Below, one piece after another: positions 1-8,153 of a stretch of DNA of 64,000 nt. The stretch is from Bradyrhizobium sp. LTSP849 (GTDB lineage: Bacteria > Pseudomonadota > Alphaproteobacteria > Rhizobiales > Xanthobacteraceae): the NCBI RefSeq assembly GCF_000938255.1, contig NZ_JYMR01000023.1, positions 372,001 to 436,000 of the forward strand, in the 5' to 3' direction. The notes under the pieces were generated by a model, which was not told the origin of the DNA, did no database searches, and was given only the letters and a program-made list of their open reading frames with translations. A program made the position numbers and the translations under genes. Numbering within the stretch: the first letter of the stretch is position 1; every line of letters begins with the position of its first letter.

Positions 1-141
1 GATGCCGCGCCCATAGGGGATTCCGATCGACGAACCGTTGCCGCTGAGCGATGTGACGAAGCCGATGGTGATGTCGGCCTGCGCAGCCGGGGCTGCGAAG
101 ACCCCGGCGGCAAGTGCGAGTAGGCTAACAGTCTTGCGCAT
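1..141 (-). CDS. ABC transporter substrate-binding protein, branched-chain type (partial, N-terminus only)
   Basis: Only the first 47 codons are present; the gene runs off the left edge. It opens with a Sec signal peptide (MRKTVSLLALAAGVFA, then an Ala-rich cleavage region ending AQA). The mature start reads ITIGFVTSLSGNGSSIGIP, which is the ligand-binding lobe start of LivJ-type proteins. This segment closely resembles the same region of the binding protein at 5332-6489 (ILVGFVTGLSGPVSSIGIP), so the two are paralogues. It is divergent from the operon starting at 773, and a candidate MarR operator lies upstream of it at 507-529. It is probably the first gene of a leftward operon. The exact substrate cannot be told from this fragment. 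Confidence 0.85.
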   Translation of the reverse strand, partial: MRKTVSLLALAAGVFAAPAAQADITIGFVTSLSGNGSSIGIPYGRGI

Positions 142-506
142 TTGCGTTATCCTCCGTTGGTGCTGGATAGGAATGCCTCGAAGCCGCCGCGCGGGAACCC
201 CGAACGACGAACGAACCGATTGAAAGCGTTGCTGTAGCGCCGAAACCCGGGCGCGACCGAAGAGAGCTTGCTCGGCCGGGCGTCAGCAGCCATGGGGTTG
301 CTTGCCGCTCGAACAACGGGCCCATCGGCGAATGCGGGCGGGCCTTTTCTGAAGCGATGAGAAGTCGTCGACGCCGCCGCGATGCGCGACCGGCGATGCT
401 GCTGCTGCCGGCTGTTCGAGCACGGCGACTGTCCACACGATTGAGTTTCTCAAAATCGGTGCCCTGCAACGTCATTGTCGTGGCCGCCGGTTCTTGACCG
501 GCGAGG

Positions 507-529
507 AATTACTTAAAGCCTAAAGTATT
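507..529. promoter_or_regulatory. Candidate MarR operator, copy 1
   Basis: The core ACTTAAAGCCTAAAGT is a near-perfect inverted repeat (pattern ACTTwArGCyTwAAGT). Read on the other strand it matches the site at 8883-8905 over almost all of 23 bases. It lies between the leftward binding-protein gene and the rightward operon at 773, so one bound repressor could control both. The likely ligand is the MarR protein encoded at 8154-8660. The repeat is seen directly; the regulator assignment is inferred. Confidence 0.6.
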
Positions 530-687
530 ATTGGTGGGGCCGTCAACACGTGTCACGGCGCTGTCAGAAAAAAATGTTGTTGCATACAATTTCGTCGGAG
601 TGCGGCGTTTCCTCGCCGCTCGGTGGTGCGAAAAGGCCATGCTCGCCTGGCCGTGACGGTGCCCGTCGTCGGCGCGGCCGCGCGCAT

Positions 688-699
688 TTGACGCGTCAA
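688..699. promoter_or_regulatory. 12-base perfect palindrome upstream of the racemase-family operon
   Basis: TTGACGCGTCAA is a perfect palindrome 74 bases upstream of the start codon at 773. Its left half also reads as a -35-like TTGACG, but no well-spaced -10 follows. It may be an operator or chance; the evidence is only the symmetry and position. Confidence 0.25.
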
Positions 700-772
700 T
701 TAGTTTATGGTTGAAATATATTTATCGGCAGCCGACGACCGATCCTCCGATCACCGCTTGAGGAGAAGGACG

Positions 773-1555
773 ATGCGCATCTTCTGGCAGAGCTTCGTTG
801 ATGCGAGCGTCAACGCGCCCTACATGGCGCGGCTGTCGGAATACCTCAACAACATCGCTGCATCAGGTACGACGGTTCACGTCGAGGGCATTTCACCGCC
901 GGACCGGGAGTTCGGACGGCTTGCGGAATTGCGCTGCGCCGTCCAGGCGATCGACAACGGCATCGCGGCCGAGGAGGGCGGATTCGACGCCTTTGTCATG
1001 GGGCATTTCCAGGATCCTGGACTCTACGAGCTGCGCTCGGCGCTCGACATTCCCGTGATCGGGACCGGCGAGGCGACGTTGCTGGCGGCCTCACAGCTCG
1101 GTCGGCGGCTCGGCCTCGTGACGCTCGATCCCGTCTTCGAGGTCTGGCACTACGAGCAGGCCGAGCGTTACGGCCTGCGCGATCGTGTGGTCCACGTGAC
1201 CAATCTTGGCTGCAAGCCGGAGGATTTCGCCGATGCGTTCGCCGGAGACCAGGCCGCGCAAGCTCGCATGATCGAGGACTTTGTCGCCTGCGCACGTCCG
1301 CTGGTCGAGCGCGGCGCCGATGTCGTGATCCCCGCCGGTGTGCTGCCAGGCCTCCTGATCGGGAGGGAGCATGGCCTGAAGGTCGGGCACGCGCCGGTGG
1401 TCAACTGTGCGGCCGTGGCTCTGAAGAGTGCCGAGATGTGGGTGCAGCTCCGGCAGCTCAATGGCACCGAGCCCAGCCGCGGGCCGAGCTTCAAACGGGC
1501 CAGCGCCCAGGCGCGCGCGGATTTCCGTGCGCTGCTTGCCCGCAACAACCGTTAG
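773..1555 (+). CDS. Asp/Glu/hydantoin racemase-family protein lacking both catalytic cysteines
   Basis: A 260-residue protein of the hydantoin-racemase fold. The ATG at 773 is chosen over an in-frame ATG at 707 because AGGAGAAGG lies just before it and the family's beta-strand start (MRIFWQSF) begins there. The motif around residues 77-84 reads GHFQDPGL, where classical hydantoin racemases have Cys-Phe-x-Asp-Pro-Gly-Leu, so the first catalytic Cys is His78. The second site (residues 186-193, IPAGVLPG) also lacks its Cys. It is therefore unlikely to be a two-base Cys/Cys racemase. It is the first gene of an operon with a thiolase-like protein and an isatin-hydrolase-like enzyme, so it may act on an intermediate of that pathway. 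The function is unknown. Confidence 0.75.
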   Translation: MRIFWQSFVDASVNAPYMARLSEYLNNIAASGTTVHVEGISPPDREFGRLAELRCAVQAIDNGIAAEEGGFDAFVMGHFQDPGLYELRSALDIPVIGTGEATLLAASQLGRRLGLVTLDPVFEVWHYEQAERYGLRDRVVHVTNLGCKPEDFADAFAGDQAAQARMIEDFVACARPLVERGADVVIPAGVLPGLLIGREHGLKVGHAPVVNCAAVALKSAEMWVQLRQLNGTEPSRGPSFKRASAQARADFRALLARNNR

Positions 1556-1586
1556 TCCTGGATAAGCTAGTTTTGGAGAACACGTC

Positions 1587-2015
1587 ATGATGACCCCCGA
1601 AAAGATCCTGTACGAGACCGAGGTGACGGCGACCGGAGGTCGGGATGGCAAGGCCGCCAGCGTCGACGGTCTTTTGTCGGTGTCGCTGTCCTTGCCGAAA
1701 TCGATGGGCGGCCCCGGTGGCGAAGGCACCAATCCCGAGCAGCTCTTTGCGGCCGGCTACGCCGCGTGCTTTCTCGGTGCGGTCAAGCTCGTCGCGCGCA
1801 CCCGGAAGGTTGCGCCATCCGCCGAGCCATCCGTGACCGCAAAGGTTGCGATGGGGCCGGTTCCGGTCGGATATGCGCTCGCTGTCGAACTGAAGGTCAA
1901 TCTGCCCGGTGTCGAGAAATCGGTGGCCGAAGAGGTCGTTGCGGGCGCGCACGAGCGTTGCCCCTATTCGAACGCAACCCGTGGCAATATTGCCGTGAAA
2001 CTGACGGTGGTCTGA
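1587..2015 (+). CDS. ohr: Organic hydroperoxide resistance protein (Ohr/OsmC family)
   Basis: A 142-residue Ohr-type peroxidase that reduces organic hydroperoxides with a reactive cysteine. Both family cysteines are visible: one in the helix FAAGYAACFLGAV (about residue 61) and one in HERCPYSNATRGN (about residue 125). The length is typical. The start is the first of two adjacent ATG codons, with TTGGAGAA upstream. It sits 31 bases after the racemase-family gene in the same operon. Placement inside an aromatic-catabolic operon suggests protection against peroxides made by oxygenase chemistry, which is an inference from context. Confidence 0.88.
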   Translation: MMTPEKILYETEVTATGGRDGKAASVDGLLSVSLSLPKSMGGPGGEGTNPEQLFAAGYAACFLGAVKLVARTRKVAPSAEPSVTAKVAMGPVPVGYALAVELKVNLPGVEKSVAEEVVAGAHERCPYSNATRGNIAVKLTVV

Positions 2016-2040
2016 GGCGGATGAACGAGGCGGGCGGTCG

Positions 2041-3222
2041 GTGACCAATACCTTACGCACACCGTATGATGGCGTCGTGATTGCGGCTCCCGTCACGATT
2101 CCCTATATGCGCTACTCCATCGAAAGCGCGCAGTGGTGGATCGGCCGCGCGCTCAACGCGATCGTCGCACAGGCGGGCATCAAGGTCTCCGACATCGACG
2201 GTCTGTGCGTCTCCAGCTTCACCATGGGGACCGATACCGGGATCGGACTGACGCAGCATTTCGGGCTCTGCGTGCGATGGCTGGATACGATTCCGCTCGG
2301 TGGCGCCAGCGCCATCGCCGGATTACGTAAGGCGGCGCGCGCGGTTCAGGCCCATGACGCTGACATAGTGGCCTGCGTGGCAGGCGACACCAACCACGTC
2401 GATTCCTTCCGGCTGACGCTCGAAAATTTCTCGCGCTTCAACCAGGATGCCGTCTACCCCTACGGCGCGGGCGGCGCCAATGCGAGCTTCGCGCTGATCG
2501 CGCGTAACTACATGCGGACTTTTGGCGTCACCCGCGAGGACGTTGGCCGGATCGCGGTCGCCCAACGCGCCAATGCGTTACGCAATCCGCACGCGCTGAT
2601 GAAGGCACCGTTGACGCTCGAACAATATCTGGCGGCCCGGCCGATTTCTGATCCGATCCACCTGTTCGACTGCGTGATGCCCTGCGCCGGCGCGGAAGCG
2701 TTCCTCGTCATGCGCGAAGAGACTGCGGCGTCGCTGGGCCTGCCGGCCGCACGACTTCTATCGACGATCGAGCGGCACAATGCCTTTGCCGACGACCCGA
2801 TGCAGGTGCGCGGCGGTTGGGCGATGGACATCGGCGAGCTCTATGCGATGGCCGGCGTGAAGCCTGACGATCTCGACGTCGTGCAGACCTATGACGACTA
2901 TCCCGTCATCACGATGATGCAGTTCGAGGATCTCGGCTTCTGCAACAAGGGGGAGGGGGCTGAGTTCGTGCGCCAGCACGATCTCACCATTGACGGCGCC
3001 TTTCCGCACAACACGTCGGGCGGGCAGCTCTCGGTCGGGCAGGCCGGCGCCGCCGGCGCCTATCTCGGTCTTGTCGAGGGGCTGCGGCAGGTTCTGGGGA
3101 CTGCGGGCCCCACCCAGGTCAGGAATGCGAGCCTCGCCTTGGCCTCGGGGTTCGGTATGATCAACTATGACCGCGGTCTCGCCTCGGGCGCCGCGATCTT
3201 TGCAGGGCCTTCGCGATGGTAG
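2041..3222 (+). CDS. Thiolase-like (SCP-2/Ltp2-type) protein, probable aldolase partner
   Basis: A 393-residue thiolase-fold protein of the SCP-2 thiolase group. A GTG start is used; no suitable in-frame ATG precedes it. Canonical thiolase residues are missing: the nucleophile-Cys region reads PLGGASAIAG (residues 85-94), and the C-terminal GHPxGxxG motif reads GQAGAAG (about 333-339), so the catalytic His is Gln. The tyrosine-rich segment YDDYP (about 284-288) is retained. Steroid-degrading Ltp2 has the same pattern: it lacks the thiolase Cys and works with a DUF35 protein as a retro-aldolase on acyl-CoA. The next gene, overlapping by 7 bases, encodes a DUF35 domain, which supports this. The substrate may be a beta-hydroxyacyl-CoA such as dioxindole-3-acetyl-CoA (inferred). 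Confidence 0.78.
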   Translation: MTNTLRTPYDGVVIAAPVTIPYMRYSIESAQWWIGRALNAIVAQAGIKVSDIDGLCVSSFTMGTDTGIGLTQHFGLCVRWLDTIPLGGASAIAGLRKAARAVQAHDADIVACVAGDTNHVDSFRLTLENFSRFNQDAVYPYGAGGANASFALIARNYMRTFGVTREDVGRIAVAQRANALRNPHALMKAPLTLEQYLAARPISDPIHLFDCVMPCAGAEAFLVMREETAASLGLPAARLLSTIERHNAFADDPMQVRGGWAMDIGELYAMAGVKPDDLDVVQTYDDYPVITMMQFEDLGFCNKGEGAEFVRQHDLTIDGAFPHNTSGGQLSVGQAGAAGAYLGLVEGLRQVLGTAGPTQVRNASLALASGFGMINYDRGLASGAAIFAGPSRW

Positions 3223-4457
3223 AGCCGATCAAGCCGCCCCGGCGCAAGAACCCGCTGCTGCGGACGCGGCTTCCTGCATCACCGCCGCGAGCGCGCAGCA
3301 GGACGTCGCACGGGTACACGCGGGGCGCCGCCGAAGGCCGCTTCTTGCTGCAACGCTGTGAGGCTTGCGGCGCCTTTGCTTATCCGGCGCGGGAGGCATG
3401 TCCGTCATGCCTGTCGTTCGGCCTCTCATTCGTCGATGCGCCGCGCCGGGGCACGCTTCTTTGCGAGACGACGGCACGCGTGCCGAGCGACGTCTATTTC
3501 CGCGAACGGACGCCCTGGCGCATCGGCCTCGTGAAGATGGATTGCGGTCCGACGATTGTGACGCATCTCCACGCCGACTGCGTGGAGGGTGCGCCGATCC
3601 GCATGTCGTTTCAGCTCGACAAGAGCGGTCAGGCGGTGGCCTTTGCCCATCCCGAGGGGGAGACTCCCAACATGGCGGACGACAAGCAGTGGCGGGAAAT
3701 GACGGCCGACCCGAAATTCCGGCGCGTGCTCGTGACCAACGGCCGCAGCGTGATCGGCCAGGAAGCCGTCGCCGCCTTGAAGGGCGCAGGCGCCAAGACG
3801 GTGTTCGTCGGCATTGCCGAACCATGGCGGCCTTTCGCCGGCGAGAAGCTGCTGCGCGGTCAGGACGGGATCGAGATCGTCACCCTTGACGCAGCTGACG
3901 AAAAATCTACGGCCGATCTCGCAGCCGACATCGGCGGCAAGGTCGATATCCTCATCAACACGACCGAATATGTGCGGCCGGGCGGCCTGCTCGACCGCAG
4001 GGGCACGAGCATCGCGCGGGACGAGATCGACCAGGCCTATCTCGGCTTCATCAACCTCGCACAGGCTTTTGGTCCCGCGGTGCGGATGCGCGGCGCCGAC
4101 GGCGTCAACAACAGCGTCGCATGGGTCAACATCCTCTCGGTCTATGCGCTGGCGAACTGGCCTGCCTTCGGCGCTTACTCGGCCTCGCAAGCGGCGTGCC
4201 TGTCGTTGTCGCACTGCCTTCGCGCCGAGCTCAGGCCCGGCGGCGTCAGGGTGCTGAACCTGTTCACCGGGCCTGTCGACACCGAATGGTTCCAGACCGT
4301 GCCACCGCCGAAGGTCGCGCCGCGCGCGATCGCGCAGGCGATCGTGTCGGGGCTGAGAGGCGGCCTCGAGGAGATGTATGTCGGAGATGTCGCCGAAGAG
4401 ATCCGACAACGTCTCGCGGCCAATCCGAAAGCACTCGAACGCGAGCTCGACAGGTGA
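3216..4457 (+). CDS. DUF35 (zinc ribbon/OB-fold) - short-chain dehydrogenase-like fusion protein
   Basis: A 413-residue two-domain protein starting in an ATGGTAG overlap with the thiolase-like gene. Residues 1 to about 150 form a DUF35 domain: a rubredoxin-like zinc ribbon with Cys48, Cys51, Cys62 and Cys65 (CEAC...CPSC), then an OB fold. Residues from about 165 to the end are an SDR Rossmann domain. The SDR motifs are degenerate: the glycine motif is TNGRSVIG, the NNAG position reads NTTE, and the catalytic YxxxK is YSASQ, with Gln for Lys. DUF35 partners usually bind and activate thiolase-fold enzymes. The fused SDR may be structural or may act on a CoA ester without normal redox chemistry. 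The frame is open across the linker, so this is a true fusion. Confidence 0.8.
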   Translation: MVEPIKPPRRKNPLLRTRLPASPPRARSRTSHGYTRGAAEGRFLLQRCEACGAFAYPAREACPSCLSFGLSFVDAPRRGTLLCETTARVPSDVYFRERTPWRIGLVKMDCGPTIVTHLHADCVEGAPIRMSFQLDKSGQAVAFAHPEGETPNMADDKQWREMTADPKFRRVLVTNGRSVIGQEAVAALKGAGAKTVFVGIAEPWRPFAGEKLLRGQDGIEIVTLDAADEKSTADLAADIGGKVDILINTTEYVRPGGLLDRRGTSIARDEIDQAYLGFINLAQAFGPAVRMRGADGVNNSVAWVNILSVYALANWPAFGAYSASQAACLSLSHCLRAELRPGGVRVLNLFTGPVDTEWFQTVPPPKVAPRAIAQAIVSGLRGGLEEMYVGDVAEEIRQRLAANPKALERELDR

Positions 4458-4491
4458 CATCGAGATTTCAACCAAGCCGCAGGACGTGACG

Positions 4492-5274
4492 ATGCAAAGC
4501 AACAATCTCCTGGAACTGGCGGGTGCGATTTCCTCCGGCGCGGTGCGCGTCGTCGATCTGACCTTTACGCTCAGTCCAGACTTTCCGGTCATCGTGCTGC
4601 CGCCGGAGTTCGGCCAGGCGGCGCCGGTCCGCATCCAGGAAATCTCGCGATACGATGGTCGCGGCCCGGCCTGGTACTGGAACAACATCACGTTTGGCGA
4701 ACACACTGGCACGCATTTCGACGCGCCGATTCACTGGTTCACCGGCAAGAACCTGCCGAACAATGCCGTCGACACCATGCCGGCCAAGGACATGATCGCG
4801 CCGGCCTGTGTCATCGACTGCTCCGCGCAGGCGGCCCAGGATCCCGATTTCCTGCTGACGGTCCCACTCGTCGAAGCCTGGGAAGCAAAGCATGGCCGGA
4901 TCCCGGACCGGAACTGGGTGCTGCTGCGGACCGACTGGTCGAAGAAGGGCTGGCGCGACTACGCCAATCTCGGCGATGACGGCGCGCACACACCGGGCCC
5001 GAACGCGGCCGTCATGAAATGGCTGGTCGAGGAGCGCGGCGTCATCGGGTTCGGCAACGAGACCATCGGTACGGATGCGGGGCAGGCCGGGCATTTCGAG
5101 CCGCCTTATCCGGCGCATCACTTCCTGCACGGCGCGGGCCGCTACGGCCTGCAATGCCTGTGCAATTTGGATCAGCTTCCGGCCACCGGGGCCATCATCG
5201 TGGCCTCGCCGCTGAAGATCCAGAACGGCTCCGGCAGTCCGCTTCGCGTCATCGCGCTGGTCTCGTCGACCTGA
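4492..5274 (+). CDS. Cyclase-family metal hydrolase, isatin-hydrolase-like
   Basis: A 260-residue member of the cyclase/kynurenine-formamidase fold family. The ATG at 4492 is chosen because an upstream in-frame ATG at 4378 would lie inside the previous gene. The metal-binding motif HTGTHFDAPIHW is intact, preceded by RGPAWYWNNITFGE. The second half carries GTDAGQAGHFEPPYPAHH and the tail LDQLPATGAIIVASPLKI. These surroundings resemble bacterial Mn-dependent isatin hydrolases more than kynurenine formamidase, from my memory of the family. The expected reaction is opening of isatin to isatinate, which leads to anthranilate. Kynurenine formamidase or another cyclic-amide hydrolase remains possible. 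It is cytoplasmic and in mid-operon. Confidence 0.72.
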   Translation: MQSNNLLELAGAISSGAVRVVDLTFTLSPDFPVIVLPPEFGQAAPVRIQEISRYDGRGPAWYWNNITFGEHTGTHFDAPIHWFTGKNLPNNAVDTMPAKDMIAPACVIDCSAQAAQDPDFLLTVPLVEAWEAKHGRIPDRNWVLLRTDWSKKGWRDYANLGDDGAHTPGPNAAVMKWLVEERGVIGFGNETIGTDAGQAGHFEPPYPAHHFLHGAGRYGLQCLCNLDQLPATGAIIVASPLKIQNGSGSPLRVIALVSST

Positions 5275-5331
5275 GGCGAAGGCATGGCGCTTGCCAATCA
5301 GAACAAGAAACCCTCATGAAAGACAGGTGCC

Positions 5332-6489
5332 ATGAACTTGATCAAGAGCTTGCTGGCCTCCACTGCATTGCTCCTTGCCGTCCCGCACATCGCGCAGGCC
5401 GAAATCCTCGTCGGATTCGTCACCGGCCTAAGTGGGCCGGTTTCGTCGATTGGAATTCCGAACGGCAAGGGGATCGCGGCGGGCCAGGCCTATATCGGCG
5501 AGATCGGTGGCGAGAAGATCCGGGTCATCCAGCTCGATGACGGCTCCGATCCGACGGCGTCAGCGCGCAACGCCCGCAAGCTCGTCGAGCAGGAGAAGGT
5601 CGATGTTCTCATCGGCACGTCCGGCGCACCCCAGACGCTCGCGATGGCGACTGCCGCCATCGAGATGAAGATTCCGATGATCGCGGTGTCGCCGATCGCG
5701 CCGGTCCCGGCCGGCGATGGTGGCCCCTGGGTCGTGCAGACCCCGCAACCGACGCCACTGCTGTTGCAGGGCATTGTCGACAGCATGAAGGCGAAAGGAT
5801 TGAAGAGCGTCGCGTTCATCGGCTTCTCCGACGCGTTAGGTGACCTCTTCTACGATTCCCTGGTGCAGGCCGCCAAGTCGGCGGACATCAAGGTGATAGC
5901 CAATGAGCGCTACGCGCGTTCGGACTCTTCGGTCACAGCGCAGGTGCTGCGCGTCGTCGCCGCGCATCCCGATGCGATCATGCTGGGTGGAACGGGAACG
6001 CCCGGTGCGCTTCCGGTGATCACGCTGTCCGAGCGCGGCTACAAGGGGCCGCTCTACGGCAATCACGGCATGATCAGCGCCGATTTCCTTCGTCTTGCCG
6101 GCAAGGCCGCCAACGGCATCATCTGCCCGACCGGGCCGGTGACCGCGGCCGAGCAGCTTCCGGCCAGCAATCCGATCCAGAAGGTTGCGCTGGATTTCCG
6201 TGCGGCCTTCGAGAAGGCCAACGGCGAGGCGCCGACGGATTCATTTTCGTCCTATTCCTTCGACGGCTGGCTGGTGTTCGCAGATGCCGCCAAGCGCGCG
6301 ATGGCAACCGGCGCCAAGCCGGGCTCGCCGGAATTCCGGACCGCGCTGCGTCAGGCGCTGTTCACAACGAAGGAGGTCGTCGGGACACAGGGTGTCTACA
6401 CCTATACGCCGGCGGATCGGTATGGCGTCGATGGTCGCTCGCGCATCATGGTCCAGATCGAGGACGGCAAATACAAGCTGCTACCCTGA
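5332..6489 (+). CDS. ABC transporter substrate-binding protein, branched-chain/aromatic type
   Basis: A 385-residue periplasmic binding protein of the LivJ (type I fold) family. It has a Sec signal peptide, MNLIKSLLASTALLLAVPH, ending in AQA at about residue 23. The mature part begins ILVGFVTGLSGPVSSIGIP, very close to the partial protein at 1-141. The family feature RNARKLVEQEKVDVLIGTSG is present around residues 80-100. No permease or ATPase gene accompanies it in this operon, so it probably serves a transporter encoded elsewhere, perhaps left of the window. Members of this family often bind aromatic acids, which fits the operon's enzymes. Confidence 0.88.
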   Translation: MNLIKSLLASTALLLAVPHIAQAEILVGFVTGLSGPVSSIGIPNGKGIAAGQAYIGEIGGEKIRVIQLDDGSDPTASARNARKLVEQEKVDVLIGTSGAPQTLAMATAAIEMKIPMIAVSPIAPVPAGDGGPWVVQTPQPTPLLLQGIVDSMKAKGLKSVAFIGFSDALGDLFYDSLVQAAKSADIKVIANERYARSDSSVTAQVLRVVAAHPDAIMLGGTGTPGALPVITLSERGYKGPLYGNHGMISADFLRLAGKAANGIICPTGPVTAAEQLPASNPIQKVALDFRAAFEKANGEAPTDSFSSYSFDGWLVFADAAKRAMATGAKPGSPEFRTALRQALFTTKEVVGTQGVYTYTPADRYGVDGRSRIMVQIEDGKYKLLP

Positions 6490-6498
6490 GGCTGGAGT

Positions 6499-8121
6499 AT
6501 GATTGTGATGGAGAACGAGATGCCGGCCTGGGCGCACGCGATCGAGCTGTTTCCCCCGTCCGACCGGATACTCTCCACCATCCTCACGCGGCAGGCCGAA
6601 CGGAATGGCGATCGCGTCCTGCTCGTTGCGGGTGAGACGCGCTGGACCTTTGCGCAAGTAGCGGCGATCGCGGCCGCATCGGCCCAGGCGCTCGTCGATG
6701 CCGGGATCAAGCCTGGCGATCGGGTGGCGCTGATGTGCTCCAACCGTCCGGAGTTCTTGCAGGTCTATCTCGGCTGTGCCTGGCTCGGGGCCATCGCGGT
6801 CCCGATCAACACCGCGCTACGCGGCTTCCAGCTCTCCCACATCTTCCGCAACTCGCGTCCTGCGCTCCTTGTCGTCGAGGCTCAGTTCGTTGTCGCGATC
6901 GACAGTGTCGAGACGGGTGTCGAGCTGCCGCCTCGGACCTGGATCATCGGAGCTGCCGAGGAGGCAATCGATGCCAGGCCTTCCGCGTCGCCTTTGCCGG
7001 CCCTCGACGCCGCGGCCCCGGCGGGCGCCGTCCGTCCCGGCGACACCGTTGCGATCCTCTACACATCGGGCACCACGGGGCCTGCAAAGGGGGTGTGTTG
7101 CCCGCAGGCGCAACTGTTCTGGTGGGGCATCTATTCGGCGCGGGCGCTCGGCGTTCGGGAGGGCGATGTGCTGTTCACGACGCTGCCTTTGTTCCACACC
7201 AACGCGCTGAATGCGTTTTATCAGGCGCTCTTGAACGGATGCACCTACGTGTTGGAGCCGAAATTCTCCGCCTCCGGCTTTTGGGCCGCTGCGCAACGGC
7301 ACAATGCGACGGTCGGTTATCTGCTCGGCGCGATGGCGTCGATGCTTCTGGCACAGCCGAAGACTGCGAATGATTCGACGCATCGCCTTCGCGTTGCGCT
7401 TGGCGGTGGTGTGCCGCCGCAAATCCACGGTCCGTTCCGCGAACGGTTTGGCGTGCCGCTGGTCGACGGCTACGGATCGACCGAGACCAATTTCGTGTTT
7501 GCAGGCGCAATCCCGTCCGATCGTCCTGGGACGATGGGCTATCTGGCCGACGGGATCGAGGCGCAGATCGTTGACGAGAACGATTCTGCGCTTCCTGATG
7601 GAACGGCCGGCGAGCTCGTGCTTCGTGCCAAGGAGCCCTTTGCTTTCGCCACCGGCTATTTCGGCATGCCGGAAAAGACGGTCGAGGCCTGGCGCAATCT
7701 GTGGTTCCACTCGGGCGACCGGGTCGTTCGGGATCCTGACGGACACTACCGCTTCATCGACCGCATGAAGGATTCGATCCGCAGGCGCGGCGAGAACGTA
7801 TCCTCGTGGGAGGTCGAGCAGACCATCCAGTCCCATCCCGCGGTCGCCGCCTGCGCGATCTACCCGCTGCCGTCGGAGTTGGGCGAGGACGAGGTTGCGG
7901 TTGCGATCCAGCTGGAACCAGGCCAATTGCTGGAGCCCGTCGACATCGTCAGGCATTGCGAAGGGCAGATCGCCTATTTCGCCATCCCCCGCTATGTGCG
8001 CATTCTGAGCCAGATGCCGCTGACGGAGAACGGCAAGATCAAGAAGGGCGCGCTGCGCGACGCCGGCGTCACCGCGGATATTTGGGATCGCGAGGCGGCC
8101 GGCGTGAAGTTGCGACGCTAG
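6499..8121 (+). CDS. AMP-forming acyl-CoA ligase (CaiC-like / aryl-CoA ligase)
   Basis: A 540-residue ANL-superfamily enzyme that activates a carboxylic acid to its CoA thioester with ATP. The P-loop ILYTSGTTGPAKGV lies around residue 185. The adenylation motif GYGSTETN and the hinge/catalytic segments HSGDRV, RRRGENVSSWEVE and LTENGKIKKGALR (catalytic Lys near the C-terminus) are all intact. RRRGENVSSWEVE is typical of the carnitine/crotonobetaine ligase branch. It follows the binding-protein gene by 9 bases. In context the substrate may be an indolic acid such as dioxindole-3-acetate, or anthranilate; the sequence alone cannot decide. Confidence 0.85.
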   Translation: MIVMENEMPAWAHAIELFPPSDRILSTILTRQAERNGDRVLLVAGETRWTFAQVAAIAAASAQALVDAGIKPGDRVALMCSNRPEFLQVYLGCAWLGAIAVPINTALRGFQLSHIFRNSRPALLVVEAQFVVAIDSVETGVELPPRTWIIGAAEEAIDARPSASPLPALDAAAPAGAVRPGDTVAILYTSGTTGPAKGVCCPQAQLFWWGIYSARALGVREGDVLFTTLPLFHTNALNAFYQALLNGCTYVLEPKFSASGFWAAAQRHNATVGYLLGAMASMLLAQPKTANDSTHRLRVALGGGVPPQIHGPFRERFGVPLVDGYGSTETNFVFAGAIPSDRPGTMGYLADGIEAQIVDENDSALPDGTAGELVLRAKEPFAFATGYFGMPEKTVEAWRNLWFHSGDRVVRDPDGHYRFIDRMKDSIRRRGENVSSWEVEQTIQSHPAVAACAIYPLPSELGEDEVAVAIQLEPGQLLEPVDIVRHCEGQIAYFAIPRYVRILSQMPLTENGKIKKGALRDAGVTADIWDREAAGVKLRR

Positions 8122-8153
8122 AGCACGGTCCGGACCCGAAGGGCCGCGTCAGC

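Larger units (their letters stand above)
142..772. other. Divergent control region without a gene
   Basis: This 631-base stretch separates the leftward binding-protein gene from the rightward operon. An AT-rich palindrome at 507-529 matches one at 8883-8905. A 12-base perfect palindrome lies at 688-699, and an AT-rich stretch at 701-722 weakly resembles the 507-529 palindrome (about 13 of 17 core positions). On the minus strand, GTGACA (556-551) and AATAAT (532-527) are a possible promoter for the leftward gene; its -10 touches the palindrome. The open frames here, including a 116-codon minus-strand frame, have biased Arg/Ser-rich translations and no family resemblance, so I call no gene. Confidence 0.6.

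Noticed and set aside
125..475. 116-codon minus-strand open frame
   Set aside because: It has an Arg/Ser-rich composition, no family resemblance, and overlaps the start of the leftward binding-protein gene.
8127..8136. GGTCCGGACC palindrome as a terminator between the ligase and MarR genes
   Set aside because: It is a short palindrome with no loop and no T-run directly after it.
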